Positions 25,490-34,702 of a stretch of DNA of 50,502 bases are shown one piece after another; position 1 is the stretch's first letter, and the number at the start of each line of letters is the position of its first letter. The stretch comes from Candidatus Omnitrophota bacterium (lineage in GTDB: Bacteria > Hinthialibacterota > Hinthialibacteria > Hinthialibacterales > JAKPRU01). The notes beneath the pieces were generated by a model that had not been told where the DNA came from, searched no databases, and was given only the letters and a program-made list of their open reading frames with translations. The stretch is taken from contig JAKQSI010000068.1 in assembly GCA_029570205.1 (NCBI GenBank), forward strand, positions 1-50,502, in the 5' to 3' direction. The translations under genes were made by a program, and so were the position numbers.

Positions 25490-26743
25490 TCATTTCTCAT
25501 TCCCTTCCACCAATGCATCCCTGTTCCCTTCCCCGCAATGAGAACAGGTCAGCCAATACAGCACAACGGCGGCATAGCATTTCAATGATGCGCCAAAGAT
25601 CCCGATTCCCGATTTCCACCAACCGCTTTCAAAGGCATACGGAACAGCCAATATCCCCACGGCCATGGCGAACAGGACAGTGTTCTTGATGCTGTCATTT
25701 TTCCACTGCGCAGCCAATATCCAGATCGGCAGGAGAAGTTGAGTGAAATAGTGGTCCCAGCAGAGGCTCGGAATCAGCAGCATGGGGTAGAGCCATAGGA
25801 CGAAAAGCATGTCTCGGTCGCGCCGATGGCGGATCGTCGCGTAGACTGCAAGCCCCGGCAGGAGAAACGCGGTCAGAACGGAAAGGGCGTAAGCCAGAGT
25901 CGGCAGATCGGCGAGAGCCATCGTTCTGGGATTTCGGCTCAGCAGTCGATAGAACAGCGCGGACGGGGCCTGGTTATGCGGTTCGACATGAAACACCTGG
26001 CCATATTCCGCCCAGGTGGATTGACCATAAGACATCTGCGGGAGCAGATCAAGAAAGGCCCGATGCTGGTCCCAACCCGCGACGGCGACAGCCCAACCCG
26101 TACAGGCGCAAATCGTCGCCAGTCCCGCGAAAAACGCGGGACGATCTATGAACAGAAACAGCGCCAGCAGCAACACCGGAGCAACTTTCGCCGAGGCCAT
26201 AATGCCGATCACAACTCCGGCGGCAATGGAGTAATTGCGCTTCATCAACAGCAGAGCGAGGGTGAATGAAAACAACAGGACGATATTGAACTGCCCGGCG
26301 GAAATGGTCCTGAAAATCGGATCGAAGAAGGCGAACAGGGTAATCCCCGCCGTCCATTTCAGAAGATAAGACTCCTGTGGGCACAAGAAGCAGAACAGCG
26401 CGAGAGTCCCCAATAACAACAGGTGGTTGACAATGCACCAGGCATCCCAAGCGGTCTCGTAGTCCATCCAGGCCAGCGGTCGGCACAAAACCGCCATGAA
26501 CGGGGGATAGACAAAGGGATTCAAGCCTTGCGAAATACCCAGCCGGGTTTTGGTCCACATCGCCGCCTTGAAATCATAGAGGTCAATTCCCTGCCCCACC
26601 AGGAACGCGCCGATGTACAGATGCTGGAAATCATTCCGGTGCAGCTGCGGGGCAATGAAAACATTCCGCTGGACATAATAAGCCAGGGAAATCGCCAGGA
26701 GGGCGGATAGAAAAAGAGTCTGTGGGGCATCCCGGTTCGACAT
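25490..26743 (-). CDS. GT87 / DUF2029-type polyprenyl-phosphate-sugar glycosyltransferase
   Basis: A 417-residue integral membrane protein with about ten hydrophobic helices. GT87 enzymes use a lipid-linked sugar as donor and glycosylate lipids or polysaccharides on the outer face of the inner membrane. Family signs are the first-loop acidic motif NDFQHLYIGAFLVGQGIDLYD, the FVYPPFMAVLCRPL segment, and AGQFNIVLLFSFTLALLL in the middle. The C-terminal part carries SLCWDHYFTQLLLP. ATG 26743 has no obvious ribosome site. It stands alone, with a 570-base gap upstream. Acceptor unknown. Confidence 0.85.
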   Translation of the reverse strand: MSNRDAPQTLFLSALLAISLAYYVQRNVFIAPQLHRNDFQHLYIGAFLVGQGIDLYDFKAAMWTKTRLGISQGLNPFVYPPFMAVLCRPLAWMDYETAWDAWCIVNHLLLLGTLALFCFLCPQESYLLKWTAGITLFAFFDPIFRTISAGQFNIVLLFSFTLALLLMKRNYSIAAGVVIGIMASAKVAPVLLLALFLFIDRPAFFAGLATICACTGWAVAVAGWDQHRAFLDLLPQMSYGQSTWAEYGQVFHVEPHNQAPSALFYRLLSRNPRTMALADLPTLAYALSVLTAFLLPGLAVYATIRHRRDRDMLFVLWLYPMLLIPSLCWDHYFTQLLLPIWILAAQWKNDSIKNTVLFAMAVGILAVPYAFESGWWKSGIGIFGASLKCYAAVVLYWLTCSHCGEGNRDALVEGNEK

Positions 26744-27314
26744 GGATCGTGATGAGTGATCGAGTGTAATGATCGGAAAGATAGCATATCACTCAACAGA
26801 CAGGGACGGCTGACAGTCGTATTTTAGTATGTGGAAGCATGGGGAAGGCGGCATTTGGCGATTTTTTGGTAGAGAACGACCTGTTCGTTATCCGAAACAG
26901 CGGTTCCCTTCCCGGTGAAACAGAAACAAAAGCGCGGCCTGCACAAACCGCAGACCTCGGATCCGGTCGAACGAGGCGTCCTCCTTCACGGAATCGTTCC
27001 AAAAGCATCATGTTTCCTATTACAAATATGTATTTGCAAATATACGTCAGAGATGTCCAAACTTCAGTCGCAGGGGCGCACGGCCGTGCGCCCCTGTGTG
27101 TTTGTGGGTGTGAGGAGGGGGGGGTACGCACAGGATGGGTTCTGTGGACCGAGTGGACACGATGGATGGAAAGTCCGACAAAATGCAGCAGGCAGGGGAG
27201 ATTACGGCTTTTTTGGCGGAAATAGGGGTTGACAGTCGAGAAATATACGGTTTGAATACTATTGATGGGGTCTTTGGTCCTCATCGAAAACCTATCACCA
27301 GGAGGAATAAGGAT
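26744..27314. other. Intergenic region upstream of the second GPEAVG gene
   Basis: About 570 bases between divergent genes. The frames crossing it on both strands are not protein-like (abrupt composition, no ribosome sites), so I call no gene. It contains the 26-bp palindrome at 27071-27096 and a TTGACA at 27229-27234 followed about 17 bases later by a weak -10 (TTGAAT), a candidate promoter for the 27315 gene. GGAGG at 27301-27305 is that gene's ribosome site. Confidence 0.5.
27071..27096. repeat. Perfect 26-bp palindrome, left partner
   Basis: CAGGGGCGCACGG joined directly to CCGTGCGCCCCTG. A near-identical element at 28797-28822 lies on the other side of the intervening gene. Both are followed by TG(T/C)GTG. 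Confidence 0.9.
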
Positions 27315-28766
27315 ATGCAGAGAGTCGGTTTAATTTTGGTCGTGGCCGGGTTGTTGACAGCTACGGTGTGGGCACAGGAAGAGTATGTGCCGGTCGGCCC
27401 GGAGGCCGTTGGCCTGGTCCCGAAGACGAGCACGTTCGATTTGAACGCTTGGCCCGGAGATGGAGATCCGAGGAATAACGGAGGCTCGGAGAGCACCGGT
27501 ATCGCTATCGGCAGCGGCGGGAATATCCTGATCGGCTGGGAAGATGACGGCGATGGATGGTTCGATTATGAGGCTGTGTGGGTGGTATACAAGCAGGACG
27601 GCACCCCTATCGTGGGGTCTCCCCAGTCGTATTTCACCGCCGCAGGCGAACCGGTCAGCCCCGAATATACCTGGGGCCCGAAGATAAAAGCCAATCTCTT
27701 CGGGACCGGTTTCGGGATGGGTTCTACGGCGTGGGGATTGGGAGAAGTGATCGATGAATTCTTCGATGTCAACACTATCGGTGGTGATCCCGGAGTGAAC
27801 GCGGGCGACTATCCGGCTGTGCAGCTGATAAAGGAGGACGGAACGCCGGACGGTCTGGCGCTGTGTGGTGTTTCCGATGAGTATGCCGAACGGGAAGGAG
27901 ATATTCGTATAGCGGACTGGGATTATCTTTCCAACGGGAACATCTTGATTGTCGGCGAGAGCCGCCAGAAAGACGATCTCGTCAATATTTACGGCGGCAC
28001 AACACCGAGTGAACATCCGATCTTTACGATTGTCAAGAAGGACCGATCATTCGTGAAGAAGGAAACCCTGGTTCCGTCCGCTGCTTTCGAAGGCAATATG
28101 AACATGTGGCACGGCGCGGCGGTGACTGCAAATGGGTTTGCCTGCCGCTGGTCGGGTCCCCCCTTTGGCGGAAACCTGCGTATGTTCGACAATGACGGCG
28201 TTGCGACAACAAGCGATATCAGCATTGCGGCGTTGACAGGCGTAGAAGCGACCGGGCAGGGCGGTCGTGGCGATGACAATGTGGGATTCCACGGGAATGG
28301 TGTGGATACGTATGTCGTTGCCAACAGAGGGAGTGACGATGTCTACCAGAACGGCGTTTTTGTGACTTCGGTCAGCGATCTTGGAACATTGAGATGGACT
28401 GCCGTGGCGACCGACGATATGCCGTTTGCCCAGGTGAGTGGCGTGGACTGCGCGGTCAATGACGCCGGGTATGTGCTTGTGGTCTGGTGCGATGCCGAGC
28501 AGCTGGTTCTGGAAAATACGATCCTGTTCGGGCGGTTCTTCAATCCGGATGGAACCCCGAAGAGCGGCAGTTTCTACATCAGCGAGCGTGCCACGCCGGA
28601 GAACAATATCGGCCCCTGCGTAGATCCGCGAGTCACTTGGCGCAATGATGTGATTGCGGTCGACTGGGTTGACAACAACAACCCGAATATGATCAGCAAG
28701 ACCGTGGCCGTGCGGATCTTCAACGCGCCGACCGGCACGGGGATCGACAATTTCATGCTGTATTGA
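27315..28766 (+). CDS. Secreted protein of unknown function, 'GPEAVG' family copy 2 (beta-propeller-like)
   Basis: A 483-residue exported paralogue of the 7434-8963 product. Signal peptide GLILVVAGLLTATVWA, then QEEYVPVGPEAVGLVP. The body is made of short beta segments around GSGGNILIGWEDD, YLSNGNILIVGESRQ and NDAGYVLVVWCD, again like a propeller. The C-terminus TGTGIDNFMLY matches the aromatic tail seen on the first copy and on the tandem family near 44-46 kb. ATG 27315 is nine bases after GGAGG. The gene is bracketed by two near-identical palindromes (27071 and 28797). No enzyme motif recognised. Confidence 0.8.
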   Translation: MQRVGLILVVAGLLTATVWAQEEYVPVGPEAVGLVPKTSTFDLNAWPGDGDPRNNGGSESTGIAIGSGGNILIGWEDDGDGWFDYEAVWVVYKQDGTPIVGSPQSYFTAAGEPVSPEYTWGPKIKANLFGTGFGMGSTAWGLGEVIDEFFDVNTIGGDPGVNAGDYPAVQLIKEDGTPDGLALCGVSDEYAEREGDIRIADWDYLSNGNILIVGESRQKDDLVNIYGGTTPSEHPIFTIVKKDRSFVKKETLVPSAAFEGNMNMWHGAAVTANGFACRWSGPPFGGNLRMFDNDGVATTSDISIAALTGVEATGQGGRGDDNVGFHGNGVDTYVVANRGSDDVYQNGVFVTSVSDLGTLRWTAVATDDMPFAQVSGVDCAVNDAGYVLVVWCDAEQLVLENTILFGRFFNPDGTPKSGSFYISERATPENNIGPCVDPRVTWRNDVIAVDWVDNNNPNMISKTVAVRIFNAPTGTGIDNFMLY

Positions 28767-28796
28767 GATTGACGGTTCATCAATGGTCAATGATTG

Positions 28797-28822
28797 CAGG
28801 GGCGCACGTCTGTGCGCCCCTG
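28797..28822. repeat. 26-bp palindrome, right partner
   Basis: CAGGGGCGCAC-GTCT-GTGCGCCCCTG, 30 bases after the stop of the GPEAVG copy 2 gene. It differs from the 27071 element by a few central bases. It may also act as a transcript-end hairpin; no T-run follows. Confidence 0.9.
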
Positions 28823-28903
28823 CGTGTTTCCGGGAATCGGAAACAGGCAGAAATGCATTGTCGTTCGATGCGGCCATCCTTCGGATCGCCAAACAGGACC
28901 GAT

Positions 28904-29199
28904 TCAGACATCCGGCCAGGAATTTCCATGTGACATTTCAAAGGTAAGGATGCTTATGCCCGTTCGGGTAGAGTGCGCAAGTGGAATGAGGGTATGTTCA
29001 TACCACTCGGCGCCCCATGACACAGGGGTGAAAGAAAGCGCTTTTACTCCTTCGGTTAGTTCCCAATACCCTGATGAAGAGCCGACACCTCGCCCAGGGA
29101 GAGATATCGCATCAATGAGCTCGCTTTCACACCAAATCTCTCAACGAGATCCTCAATAAAAGCGATCTGCCCGTCGGGCAAGTCAATTGAAATGATCAT
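28904..29199 (-). pseudogene. Short minus-strand ORF(s) in the 28767-29321 gap, possibly a frameshifted gene
   Basis: The 555-base gap between convergent genes holds gene-like sequence on the minus strand. ATG 29199 opens a 47-residue frame (MIISIDLPDGQIAFIEDLVE ... ALHQGIGN) ending at 29056. From just inside it, the next frame stays open to a TGA at 28904 and reads as protein: ELTEGVKALSFTPVSW and GAEWYEHTLIPLA are among its segments. The second frame has no good start codon, so either one gene has been broken by a frameshift or two short remnants overlap. The first half (IEDLVERFGV) is helix-like and could be antitoxin-sized, but I cannot name a family. Confidence 0.35.
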
Positions 29200-29321
29200 G
29201 CTATCGCGCCATGACCTCGATGAATGAACCTTGGAAGCGTAATAGACCGGACAAATCTGAAACGCTCGTATTCAACCTGTTATAGCAGAAAAAGAGAGGA
29301 TTTATGTTCCCAAATCCTCCC

Positions 29322-31811
29322 TCATTCTCCCGCGGCCCCCTTTTTCACCTGAAGGGGTGTCTCTCCGGGCGGGATGTCGTGGACGATTTCAAGCACGCCA
29401 TCCGTGACAGAAACCGGTTCGACCGGTTTTCCCGCGAGGATCGCACATGCTTTCTGAGCATCTTTCAGGGGGATTCTGACATGGACTTTCGGAATGGTCA
29501 TCGCGCCTTTGTTGGCGATTTTCCATCCAAGATCAGATATTCGGTTCAATTCGAGCGGCAGTTCGCCCATTTCCACACGTGCCTGGGGGGGCTGGTCAAA
29601 GAGGAGGAGAACCGTATGCGCACCCCGGTACATGTCGCCCTGTTTGCTTGTCATCTCTCCGCACCAGCGCGGAAGCAAAACAATTTCGGCAGGTCGCGCA
29701 AGGCCGGCCTTGTCCATTAGAACAACCGGAGGCTTTTTCTCCGGTTCCAGGAAAACCGGCTGAAGTTCCATAGGTTTGTTCCAGGCCCGATCCAGCGCCT
29801 CGATATTCTCCCAGCATCCGAGTCCTTTCCCCTCGACATACAGCGCCTGCGAACTTTCCCGCCAATCGTCCAGGTTGGGATGCCCGGTTCCAAGCTGCGT
29901 ATTGACCTGGACAATGTAGGAATAGTACGTCGTGTTCCAGGCGGTCCAGGTGACATTCAATTCGTCGGCCCGGATAATGCAGCCGCAGGGAGGATTGTGA
30001 TCCCAGTCATTAAACCCATGCCATGCGGCGGTGATAAACCCGCGCGCGAGTTTCGTTTTGTACCATTCACCGTCCAGGCTGGTCATAAACACGCCGCGTA
30101 CAGGATCGGATAGGTTGACAAATTTCTCCATACTGAACGTTCTCTCAATGACGGCATCCTTTTCATTCCAGAAGCGATGGCCGTTGTATTTCTTTCCGGA
30201 AGTCTTCGCGTAAGCCTGGTAGCGCACCAGGTTGGAGTTGACATCGAACAGGATGACATCCGGCAAGTCACGGAAACAGACAATGGTTGCGCTGGCCCCA
30301 TCGGGGATCCATGCTTCCATCGCGGCGATATCGCCCTCTTTCTTCGTTACCTGGGTTTGCCAATCGAAATGCCCGTCCAGCCCGGCGGAGGTGGCCTTGC
30401 CGGTAACCCGTATGGAGATTGCCCCGTATTCCGGACAGGCATCCATCAGAGGCCGATCCCGGATTGTGGAATCCGCTGTGAAACAGGCAAAATGGTTTTC
30501 ATCGCCGTGGGGATTGTAAACCAGATTCATATTTCTGGAGACGATATTCACAATCCCATCAGGAGCACGCTTTGCCCAAATCATGTCGCTGCGCGCCTCG
30601 TCCTTTATTCCGGGCGTCGGAAATGGGACCGGATTGGGGCAGTACTTGCTTCCCGGACGCCACAGATCGGGGAGTTCCTTGAGAATCCAGGAGACTTCGC
30701 TGTTCAGGTCACGCCAGGATTGCATGTCCCGGTCGCTGTATCGTTTGGCAGAGGCGGCAAACGCCAACCCGGCATCCAGGACGGCAAATCGCTGAACAGG
30801 CCAGAACAGGCTTCCGGCGTTCTCCAGCAGTTGCGGGTTGTCGAATCTCTGGCGCAACTCGGAATCGGCTTTCTGCATATCCCGGAATTCCTGGGAATCT
30901 GTAGCGGAGTGAATATCCGGCGAGAGATCGACCTGGACACTCTCCGTCTCCCCGCGTTTCAAAATGAACTTCGCCGTAGACCCCCGGACATCCGCAAGGG
31001 CAGAGTCTTCGACTTTCCGTTCGCCTGCAAACACAGGATCGATAAGCTTCACATGAAACACGCCCAAATCAGAGGCATGGGACTCGATATGAAACGGGCG
31101 CGTAGCCGGGTCTCCCGACAGTTCAAAGGTGCATTCTTTCAACGTATAAACAGACGTATTCCCTGTCACAGGAAGAGGGCCGACAATCCGGCCACCGGAG
31201 AGAAACCGGATTTTGTCGATGGTGGTTTCGACATCCTGTTTGGTCCATTGAGCGGTGGGTAAAAGCGTTTTGGTGCAGTTCCGAGCATTGACTGTGCCGC
31301 CGCGCCAGGTGAGTTCGCAGGAGCCGAGTTCAAGCGGATCGTACTGGTTGTCATGGTCATCGGCGACAATGAAATTCACGTTGTCCCACAAACCCGCCAC
31401 AGGGGGATCCACGCAGATCCAATAGAATCCCTCGACGGTGCAATTTTTCCATTCGACCAGACCCTGGGTCAGAAACAATCGGCGGTCGATCATCTGCTGC
31501 GGCGGCGGGTTTTGTCCAGGCGGAACGGGAACGTGGCAAAAACGCAGTGTTTCGCCCGGTTGAATAACCAGTTTGGCGGTCTGGCCGCGCATCTCAAACG
31601 AGCCGTAGATTGTGGCGACAGAGTTCTCGTAAGTCATCAATTCGGGCTTTGCAACCGCCTTGCAGAGTTCCTCCAGAGTGAATGTGCCGCCGGTGATCCA
31701 AACCTTGCCCGGAGAGCCGACACCCTGGCGCGCTTCCGCCCGGGATTCTCCACCAGACAGAATCGACAGCAGAATCAGAAAAATCGGCAAGGCTGTTCGC
31801 ATGGGTCTCAT
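29322..31811 (-). CDS. Large secreted protein of unknown family (829 aa)
   Basis: An exported 829-residue protein with a signal peptide (ALPIFLILLSILSGGESRA). The next 250 residues have beta-helix or jelly-roll character (GRIVGPLPVTGNTSVYTLKE, LVEWKNCTVEGFYWICVD). A central helical stretch follows (QEFRDMQKADSELRQRFDNP). The second half is beta-rich with many aromatics (AAWHGFNDWDHNPPCGCIIR, WTAWNTTYYSYIV), resembling carbohydrate-active accessory folds. I recognise no catalytic signature. ATG 31811 is chosen because it places the signal peptide correctly; the frame runs 16 codons further. It is divergent from the GH-A glycosidase, which suggests a shared role in glycan use. Function inferred only from context. 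Confidence 0.75.
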   Translation of the reverse strand: MRPMRTALPIFLILLSILSGGESRAEARQGVGSPGKVWITGGTFTLEELCKAVAKPELMTYENSVATIYGSFEMRGQTAKLVIQPGETLRFCHVPVPPGQNPPPQQMIDRRLFLTQGLVEWKNCTVEGFYWICVDPPVAGLWDNVNFIVADDHDNQYDPLELGSCELTWRGGTVNARNCTKTLLPTAQWTKQDVETTIDKIRFLSGGRIVGPLPVTGNTSVYTLKECTFELSGDPATRPFHIESHASDLGVFHVKLIDPVFAGERKVEDSALADVRGSTAKFILKRGETESVQVDLSPDIHSATDSQEFRDMQKADSELRQRFDNPQLLENAGSLFWPVQRFAVLDAGLAFAASAKRYSDRDMQSWRDLNSEVSWILKELPDLWRPGSKYCPNPVPFPTPGIKDEARSDMIWAKRAPDGIVNIVSRNMNLVYNPHGDENHFACFTADSTIRDRPLMDACPEYGAISIRVTGKATSAGLDGHFDWQTQVTKKEGDIAAMEAWIPDGASATIVCFRDLPDVILFDVNSNLVRYQAYAKTSGKKYNGHRFWNEKDAVIERTFSMEKFVNLSDPVRGVFMTSLDGEWYKTKLARGFITAAWHGFNDWDHNPPCGCIIRADELNVTWTAWNTTYYSYIVQVNTQLGTGHPNLDDWRESSQALYVEGKGLGCWENIEALDRAWNKPMELQPVFLEPEKKPPVVLMDKAGLARPAEIVLLPRWCGEMTSKQGDMYRGAHTVLLLFDQPPQARVEMGELPLELNRISDLGWKIANKGAMTIPKVHVRIPLKDAQKACAILAGKPVEPVSVTDGVLEIVHDIPPGETPLQVKKGAAGE

Positions 31812-31970
31812 CTCACTTTTTGGAAAGTTGTGCTTTATAGTAACGTGCCGTATGCACACAGGCCACCCGTTGAGTATGAGGATCGGAAAAAATCTGTCAA
31901 TGAGAAGATGTCCTCACACCAAGCGGAAAGAACCGGGCGGATGCCGCTGTGCATCTCCAGGAGGCGTGCC

Positions 31971-34589
31971 ATGTGGCAATGTAATCGTAGTCATGCGCGG
32001 ATCCTTCTTGCATTATGCACAATCTTCTTTCCGATGAACGGCATCCGTGCGGACACGGACAGAACACTATCGGAACGATTTTGTCTGGTCCATGCGGACC
32101 CGGAGTTTCTGCTCGAACTTGGTTCTGCCTGGAACCGTTATGATTTCTGCTGGAATGGAATTGAGCGGGTCAAAGGAGAATTCGATTTCCGGGATTTGCC
32201 TGCGCAAGTGGATCATTCCCTGAGCCTGGGTGTAAAGATTTTGCCGATTCTCGATTATGAGCCGGCCTGGGACCCACAGCATTCCCCGGCAGACGATGAG
32301 ACATTGGACTATTGGGCACGCTATGTCCACAAAACGATCACCACATTCAAGGGCAAGATGGAATACTGGCAGGCCTGGAACGAACCGAACAACGAGGGTT
32401 TCTGGAAGCCGCGCCCGAATTCACGCGATTATGCGGAATTACTTCGAAGGACCTGCCTTGCCGCAAAGGAAGCCGATCCGAATGTAAAGGTCCTCGGCCT
32501 GAATTGTTCGGATATCGATCTGAAGTTTACCGAAGAGGTATTTCGCTATGGGGGATTGAATTATTGCGACATTCTTGCGTACCAGCCGTATCGCATCGCG
32601 CCGGAAGTCGGTCACTTTGAAGAAGTGAAAGCGCTGCGGGAGTTGGTAGACAAATACGGCGAACAGCGTCCGATCTGGTTTACCGAAATGGGTTGGAACT
32701 CCGAGAACTTTCCCTATAAGGATGCAGCGGATTTGTTCGCGGAGGCTCCGAGTCGAAGACAGGCGGCGTTTCTGGTTCGGTACATGGTGATTATTCAAGC
32801 GGTCGAGATTGAAAAAGTATTCTGGTTTGCGCAGGGCGCAGGCGGACACGGAATTATGGTACACGAAGGCAGACGGAAACGTCTCGCTTTCTACGCCTAC
32901 CGCCACTTGATCCGGGAACTGGACAACTACCTGAGTGTGCGGGAAGTGATTCCCCACGGTTCGTGCGGATTGTATGCTTACTTGTTCACCCATCCGGACA
33001 GATCGGTCCTGGTCGCATGGAGCGTGAACGGCCCGCAGGAAGCACAGATTTCGGGCGCACCTCTCGCCTGCGAGGCGCGCGATATGCTCGGCAAGCCGAT
33101 CCCCACACCACAAAGTGAAATAATGACGCTGACGGGAGAACCTATCTACCTGTTTTTTGACCGGACCCCGCAGAGCCTGGCTCGGCTAGCCGAATTGCAG
33201 CCTGACCCGCCGCGTCTCTGGCTGGCCCCCGGCGAATCGCAAGAGGTTCACGTTCATTGGAATCCCTCCACGCAGACCGATGAACAAATCCGTCCGACCA
33301 TTCACACGACACGCGGTCTTTCGGTCAGACCTCGATCGATTACATTGGAATCGCAGAAAGCGGAATCATTCAGAATCCGCACGGGGAAACACACAAAACC
33401 CGGATCCGGCCTCGTGCGAATCTCCGCCGGTCAAAGCAGTTGGGACTTCGAAGTTAATATCGTACCGAAGACTCTCTGGAAATATGACAGCCCCATCGAG
33501 GGATGCCTGACACCGACATGGATTCGAGACGGCAACGGAAGTCCCGGGATTCTTGTCACCGGATACGATTCATCCGAACTGCTGTGCCTTTCGCCGGAGG
33601 GAACCCTGCGCTGGAAATTTGCGGCGGCCTCGCCCATCAACGATTCCGTCACGGTCGGTAATGTCGACGCCGATGCTCGTCCCGAGATTGTCGCAGCGAT
33701 GCCCGCCGAGCAGCGCGTGTTTGTGTTGAGTTCCGACGGCGTACAGAAGTGGCATGTAAGGTTACCGGGTCAAGCGGTTAAAGAAAATCCTGCCTGGCAC
33801 TGGACGCGGCCGGAAATAGCGGATCTCGACGACGACGGAATCGGTGAGATCCTGTACGCGGATCAATACGGCCAACTCAGCGCCGTTACAGGAGAGGGAA
33901 CGATTCTGTGGACGCGCAAGATCTCCGAAAGCGGATTTAGCCGTCCTGTGTGCGCCGAACCCGCAGGCGAAAGCGGCTCCGTGCAAATCCTCGCGGGGGA
34001 TAAAGCGGGCACGGTATATTGCCTTTCAAACAACGGCGACATTCTGTGGCGATCCTCCGTGGGAGCGGAAATCTCGGCAACGATTGTGGCAGGCCCGCTT
34101 ACCCCCAGCGGCCCGGTTCGTATCCTCGCCGGGACAAAAGGAGAACAACTACATTGCCTCTCGTTCAAAGGCAAGCCGATCTGGACAGCGGAACTCGGCG
34201 GGACCATGGACCTTGGTACAGGAATTGTAACGGCCGACCTCGACAACGACGGTACAAAAGAAATTCTGGCTTCATCCCGTAATCATGACGTGATCGCATT
34301 CCGCGAGGACGGCTCCGAAATGTGGCGGGTCGAGACAGGGGCGCAACTTCGCTCCGTGCCGGCGGTCGGCGATGTGGACAACGACGGCGGGCTGGAAATT
34401 CTGGTTGGATCTGCGGATTGGCTGCTGTATTGCATCGACCCCCGTGGAACCGTCGAATGGAAGGTGTATGTCGGGAACCGTGTCGATGCGGCGCCGCTGT
34501 TAGCGGATCTGAACGGGGACAACGTGGAGGACATTGTGTTAGCGGTGCGAGGAGGAAAGATTTTCGCATTCTCGGCCCAAGTCAATTGA
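31971..34589 (+). CDS. Secreted GH-A clan glycosidase fused to FG-GAP/PQQ-type propeller
   Basis: An 872-residue exported fusion. After a signal peptide (ILLALCTIFFPMNGIRA), residues about 30-400 form a TIM-barrel of glycoside hydrolase clan A, most like GH39. The acid/base is E138 in YWQAWNEPN and the nucleophile E239 in IWFTEMGWN, both at the expected strand ends. A beta-sandwich linker follows. From about residue 510 the protein is a propeller with repeated calcium-type D-x-D-x-D-G motifs (DLDDDGIGEILYAD, DLDNDGTKEIL, DVDNDGGLEILVG, DLNGDNVEDIVL). AGGAGG lies six bases before ATG 31971. The propeller may bind substrate or the cell surface. Substrate not readable. Confidence 0.88.
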   Translation: MWQCNRSHARILLALCTIFFPMNGIRADTDRTLSERFCLVHADPEFLLELGSAWNRYDFCWNGIERVKGEFDFRDLPAQVDHSLSLGVKILPILDYEPAWDPQHSPADDETLDYWARYVHKTITTFKGKMEYWQAWNEPNNEGFWKPRPNSRDYAELLRRTCLAAKEADPNVKVLGLNCSDIDLKFTEEVFRYGGLNYCDILAYQPYRIAPEVGHFEEVKALRELVDKYGEQRPIWFTEMGWNSENFPYKDAADLFAEAPSRRQAAFLVRYMVIIQAVEIEKVFWFAQGAGGHGIMVHEGRRKRLAFYAYRHLIRELDNYLSVREVIPHGSCGLYAYLFTHPDRSVLVAWSVNGPQEAQISGAPLACEARDMLGKPIPTPQSEIMTLTGEPIYLFFDRTPQSLARLAELQPDPPRLWLAPGESQEVHVHWNPSTQTDEQIRPTIHTTRGLSVRPRSITLESQKAESFRIRTGKHTKPGSGLVRISAGQSSWDFEVNIVPKTLWKYDSPIEGCLTPTWIRDGNGSPGILVTGYDSSELLCLSPEGTLRWKFAAASPINDSVTVGNVDADARPEIVAAMPAEQRVFVLSSDGVQKWHVRLPGQAVKENPAWHWTRPEIADLDDDGIGEILYADQYGQLSAVTGEGTILWTRKISESGFSRPVCAEPAGESGSVQILAGDKAGTVYCLSNNGDILWRSSVGAEISATIVAGPLTPSGPVRILAGTKGEQLHCLSFKGKPIWTAELGGTMDLGTGIVTADLDNDGTKEILASSRNHDVIAFREDGSEMWRVETGAQLRSVPAVGDVDNDGGLEILVGSADWLLYCIDPRGTVEWKVYVGNRVDAAPLLADLNGDNVEDIVLAVRGGKIFAFSAQVN

Positions 34590-34702
34590 CGTGATCGACG
34601 AGTCCGGGTAGCATTCGTCAATGAAACTCGGCTTATTTGGCGATACCAGGCAGGTTTATCCATCTGTCCGGCACCTTTGGAAAGAAACGAGGAATTGAAA
34701 AG

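Noticed and set aside
26793-27284. Long frames on both strands of the 26744-27314 gap
   Set aside because: Composition changes abruptly, they cross the 26-bp palindrome, and no start has a ribosome site.
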